NCBI GenBank assembly: GCA_017391665.1
Contig: JAFOXS010000160.1
Span: 1-8,971, forward strand
Origin: Alistipes sp.
GTDB taxonomy: Bacteria > Bacteroidota > Bacteroidia > Bacteroidales > Rikenellaceae
Length of the DNA stretch: 8,971 bases
Direction of reading: 5' to 3'
Under the pieces are notes generated by a model that saw nothing but the letters and a program-made list of their open reading frames with translations, had not been told where the DNA came from and searched no databases. Position numbers and translations under genes: made by a program. Below are positions 6,156 through 8,971 of the stretch, in pieces; the first letter of the stretch is position 1; every line of letters starts with the position of its first letter.

Positions 6156-6255
6156 ACTATATCAAGGACAAAAAAAGCCCTCCCCGATGGGGAAGGCTTT
6201 ACATATATATCGGTAACGCGATTACTTACCCATGTAACCCTTGATATAGTGGTGG
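6151..6255. repeat. perfect 17-bp inverted repeat around the CoA-transferase stop and terminator
   Basis: CCACCACTATATCAAGG at 6151-6167 is the exact reverse complement of 6239-6255; the flanking bases do not continue the match. The right arm lies inside the CoA-transferase gene and encodes part of HHYIKG near the C terminus. The left arm lies beyond its terminator. The 71-bp interior holds the last codons, the stop codon and the terminator hairpin. This is too long to be likely by chance. It may be a fold-back duplication, an RNA structure around the 3' end, or an invertible segment. Confidence 0.85.
6170..6198 (-). terminator. intrinsic terminator of the infB / CoA-transferase transcript
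   Basis: On the minus strand AGCCTTCCCC pairs with GGGGAGGGCT over ten pairs (one G-U; 6189-6198 with 6176-6185) around a three-base loop, followed by seven U residues (6170-6176). It begins 23 nt after the CoA-transferase stop codon. Confidence 0.93.
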
Positions 6256-7538
6256 TGAGAACCGTAGCGGTTGAACGCAGCCTCATCCAAGGCCTCCTGT
6301 GCAGAGGGGTGAGCAACAGAGATGATAAGGCGTGCACGCTCCTGAAGGCTCTTGCCATAGAGATCAACAGCACCATTCTCAGTTACAAACCAGTGGATGT
6401 GGTTACGAGTGGTTACAACACCTGCACCCTCGTTCAAAGCATCAGCGATCTTTGATACACCCTTGTTGGTGATTGAAGGCATAGCGATAATTGCCTTACC
6501 ACCCTTCGAGAGTGAAGCACCATATACAAAGTCAACCTGACCACCTACGCCAGAGTAGAACTTGCGACCGAGTGAGTCGGCACAAACCTGACCTGTGAGG
6601 TCAACCTGCAATGCAGAGTTGATAGCTGTAACCTTATCGTTCTTGGCGATGATGTATGGATCGTTGGTGTAACCTACGTCCTTCATCAATACTGCTGGGT
6701 TGTCGTCGATGAAGTTGTAAACATCGTTAGAACCCATCAAGAATGTAGATACCATCTTACCCTTGTCGATGTTCTTTGCCTCGCCGTTGATAACGCCTGC
6801 GCGTACCAATGGCAATACGCCGTCAGCGAACATCTCGGTGTGGATACCGAGGTTCTTGTGACCGCCCAGCTGTGCCAATACAGCGTTAGGAATAGCACCA
6901 ATACCCATCTGGAGTGTAGCACCATCCTCGATGAGAGCTGCACAGTGCTTACCGATAGCAACCTCAACCTCGTTTGGCTCTGAGAAGTGAGCCTCCTCCA
7001 GTGGCTGGTCATCCTCAACGAAGAGATCAATCTTCGACATTGGGATCATAGCATCACCGAACGCACGTGGAACGTACTTGTTCACTACTGCGATAACAGT
7101 GTCAGCACACTCAACAGCTGCCAATGTAGCATCAACAGATGTACCGAGTGATACGAAGCCGTGCTTGTCAGGGCGTGATACCTGAATCATTGCTACGTTG
7201 CAAGGAACAGCACCAGAACGGTACAACTTCTGTGTCTCTGACAAGAATACAGGGATGTAGTCAGCATAACCTGCCTGTGTAGTCTTACGAACGTTACCAC
7301 CCACGAAGAATGAATCGAGCTGGAATACGCCCTCGAACTCTGGCTCTGAATAAGGAGCTGGACCCTCGGTGTGGAGGTGGTGGATATGAACATCCTTCAA
7401 CTCGCCCGCACGACCACGATCGCACATAGCCTTAATCAAGCACTGTGGAGCAGATGCCACTGAACTGAGGTGAATATGATCACCTGACTTGATCACCTTA
7501 ACAGCCTCTGCTGCTGTTGTAAATTTTACCTGTGTCAT
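6222..7538 (-). CDS. acetyl-CoA hydrolase/transferase-family CoA-transferase (4-hydroxybutyrate / butyryl-CoA:acetate type)
   Basis: A 438-residue class I CoA-transferase of full length. The N-terminal half (~1-190) and C-terminal half (~200-430) form the family's two similar domains. MGIGAIPNAV (211-220) and GIHTEMFADG (231-240) are visible; E235 lies where the catalytic glutamate that forms the enzyme-CoA thioester is found in 4-hydroxybutyrate and butyryl-CoA CoA-transferases. SGVGGQVDFVYGA (329-341) and GGKAIIAMPS (346-355) are the CoA-binding glycine motifs. Members move CoA between acetate and an acyl-CoA (butyryl, 4-hydroxybutyryl, propionyl or succinyl) in the cytoplasm during fermentation, conserving the thioester energy. 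Sequence alone does not fix the acyl substrate, so no symbol is given. ATG 7538 follows a TTAATTAAAA leader without Shine-Dalgarno, typical of the phylum. The gene starts 26 nt after infB on the same strand, with no terminator between, and ends in a strong terminator. Its 3' end forms one arm of a 17-bp inverted repeat. Confidence 0.93.
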   Translation of the reverse strand: MTQVKFTTAAEAVKVIKSGDHIHLSSVASAPQCLIKAMCDRGRAGELKDVHIHHLHTEGPAPYSEPEFEGVFQLDSFFVGGNVRKTTQAGYADYIPVFLSETQKLYRSGAVPCNVAMIQVSRPDKHGFVSLGTSVDATLAAVECADTVIAVVNKYVPRAFGDAMIPMSKIDLFVEDDQPLEEAHFSEPNEVEVAIGKHCAALIEDGATLQMGIGAIPNAVLAQLGGHKNLGIHTEMFADGVLPLVRAGVINGEAKNIDKGKMVSTFLMGSNDVYNFIDDNPAVLMKDVGYTNDPYIIAKNDKVTAINSALQVDLTGQVCADSLGRKFYSGVGGQVDFVYGASLSKGGKAIIAMPSITNKGVSKIADALNEGAGVVTTRNHIHWFVTENGAVDLYGKSLQERARLIISVAHPSAQEALDEAAFNRYGSHHHYIKGYMGK

Positions 7539-7564
7539 TTTTAATTAAGTTTGTAGTTTGATAT

Positions 7565-8971
7565 TTAGTTCTTACGTTTTACCTCAACCTGCTCGTAACC
7601 CTCGACGATATCACCCACGCGGATGTCGTTGAATGACTCGATGTTAAGACCGCAGTCCTGACCGATGGTTACCTCCTTCACATCGTCCTTGAAACGACGC
7701 AATGAGCCGAGCTTACCTGTGTAGATTACGATACCGTCACGAATCACGCGGATAGGAGTGTTGCGCTGCAACTTACCCTCACGAACGATACAACCTGCTA
7801 CGGTACCAACCTTTGAAATCTTGAAGGTCTCCATAACCTCGATAGAGCAGCAGATAACCTCCTTCATAACAGGCTCCAACATACCCTCAATCGCATCCTT
7901 GATATCGTTCACCGCATCGTAGATGATAGAGTACAAACGAATCTCAATCTCCTCCTTCTCGGCAGTCTTACGAGCCGCAGCTGATGGACGCACCTGGAAG
8001 CCTACGATGATGGCGTTAGATGCAGTAGCGAGCAATACGTCCGACTCAGAAATCTGACCTACGGCAGCGTGGATCACATTCACCTGAACACTCTCCTTTG
8101 AGAGCTTGATCAGAGAGCCTGACATAGCCTCAACAGATCCATCCACGTCACCCTTAACGATGATATTAAGCTCCTTGAACGAACCGATAGCGATACGACG
8201 ACCAATCTCATCCAGAGTGATGTGCTTCTGGGTCATAATACCCTGCATACGCTGCAACTGCTCACGCTTGTTGGCAATCTCACGAGCCGAGCGGTCATCC
8301 TCCATTACATTGAAGCTATCACCTGCCTGTGGTGCACCGTTAAGACCCAGCACCTGAACAGGAGTTGATGGACCTGCCTCCAGCACCTTCTTACCGTTCT
8401 CGTCGAACATAGCCTTCACACGACCTGTGTATGTACCCGAAAGCAATACATCACCGATACGCAATGTACCGCTCTGTACCATAATAGTAGCAACATAACC
8501 GCGACCCTTGTCCAGAGTTGACTCAATCACGCTACCCTGAGCCTTCTTGTTTGGATTAGCCTTCAGGTCGAGCATCTCTGCCTCCAGAAGCACCTTCTCC
8601 AACAATTTGTCGAGATTCATACCCTTCTTTGCCGAGATATCCTGGCTCTGGTACTTACCACCCCACTCCTCAACGAGGTAGTTCATCTGTGCCAACTGCT
8701 CCTTGATATGCTCTGGGTTAGCTGCTGGCTTATCAATCTTGTTGATAGCGAACACCATAGGTACACCCGCAGCCTGTGCGTGGTTGATAGCCTCTACGGT
8801 CTGTGGCATCACGCTGTCGTCAGCCGACACGATGATGATGGCAACATCGGTAATCTTCGCACCACGCGCACGCATCGCTGTAAACGCCTCGTGACCTGGG
8901 GTATCGAGGAAGGTAACCTTCTGACCGTTGTAGTTCACCGAGTAAGCACCGATGTGCTGGGTGATACCACC
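7565..8971 (-). CDS. infB: translation initiation factor IF-2, C-terminal 468 residues (5' end outside window)
   Basis: The frame is open to the right edge of the window, so the N-terminal part and the G1 loop are missing. The visible protein begins inside the GTPase domain with the switch I block [10 protein letters not shown] (1-10, G2). It continues with DTPGHEAF (23-30, G3), NKID (77-80, G4) and SAKKG (113-117, G5), which together identify IF-2. Beta-barrel domain II, the IF-2 specific domain III ([20 protein letters not shown] and the following region) and the C-terminal barrel that binds fMet-tRNA (ending [12 protein letters not shown]) follow in normal order. IF-2 places initiator tRNA on the 30S subunit and promotes subunit joining with GTP. 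The first GTG/ATG codons in the visible frame are internal and are not starts. The gene is followed after 26 nt by a CoA-transferase, an unusual neighbour for a translation factor. Confidence 0.97.
   Translation of the reverse strand, partial: GGITQHIGAYSVNYNGQKVTFLDTPGHEAFTAMRARGAKITDVAIIIVSADDSVMPQTVEAINHAQAAGVPMVFAINKIDKPAANPEHIKEQLAQMNYLVEEWGGKYQSQDISAKKGMNLDKLLEKVLLEAEMLDLKANPNKKAQGSVIESTLDKGRGYVATIMVQSGTLRIGDVLLSGTYTGRVKAMFDENGKKVLEAGPSTPVQVLGLNGAPQAGDSFNVMEDDRSAREIANKREQLQRMQGIMTQKHITLDEIGRRIAIGSFKELNIIVKGDVDGSVEAMSGSLIKLSKESVQVNVIHAAVGQISESDVLLATASNAIIVGFQVRPSAAARKTAEKEEIEIRLYSIIYDAVNDIKDAIEGMLEPVMKEVICCSIEVMETFKISKVGTVAGCIVREGKLQRNTPIRVIRDGIVIYTGKLGSLRRFKDDVKEVTIGQDCGLNIESFNDIRVGDIVEGYEQVEVKRKN

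Noticed and set aside
6095..6455. Open frames on both strands over the CoA-transferase 3' end
   Set aside because: They overlap terminators and the inverted repeat and are out of frame with the clear CoA-transferase gene; no family resemblance.

Overview
The window looks like chromosomal DNA from a member of the Bacteroidota, most likely the order Bacteroidales. Four things point there: a PorT-type outer-membrane beta-barrel, a TTTG / TAnnTTTG promoter in front of the tRNA gene, A-rich leaders that mostly lack Shine-Dalgarno sites, and the protein families present. The genus cannot be fixed from the sequence alone; an Alistipes-like gut anaerobe is a guess. Both ends of the window cut through genes.

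Left part (1-3885, + strand): the 3' end of an outer-membrane beta-barrel gene is followed by a PhoH/YbeZ-type ATPase, a PepD-type M20 dipeptidase and a YegS/DgkB-type lipid kinase. The gaps are only 6, 24 and 6 nt, so these are probably one transcription unit. A hairpin (3891-3920) closes it. An uncharacterised lipoprotein gene converges on it from the minus strand (3957-4532).

Middle part (4533-6133): a minus-strand tRNA-Ala(GGC) has its own promoter and terminator. Its 3' end is repeated once almost exactly and once in degenerate form on the downstream side, which looks like scars of integration at the tRNA. Divergent from the tRNA is a two-gene + strand unit: an ECF sigma factor and, one base later, a four-helix membrane protein that may be its regulator. 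A strong terminator ends this unit.

Right part (6134-8971, minus strand): translation initiation factor IF-2 (infB, 5' end outside the window) is followed 26 nt later by an acetyl-CoA hydrolase/transferase-family CoA-transferase with a strong terminator. A perfect 17-bp inverted repeat brackets the CoA-transferase stop codon and this terminator.

Most of the window is ordinary housekeeping DNA, and no clearly new multi-gene system is visible. The items most worth checking are the tRNA-Ala 3'-end repeats, the inverted repeat around the CoA-transferase stop codon, and the sigma factor/membrane protein pair, which lacks a recognisable classical anti-sigma signature.
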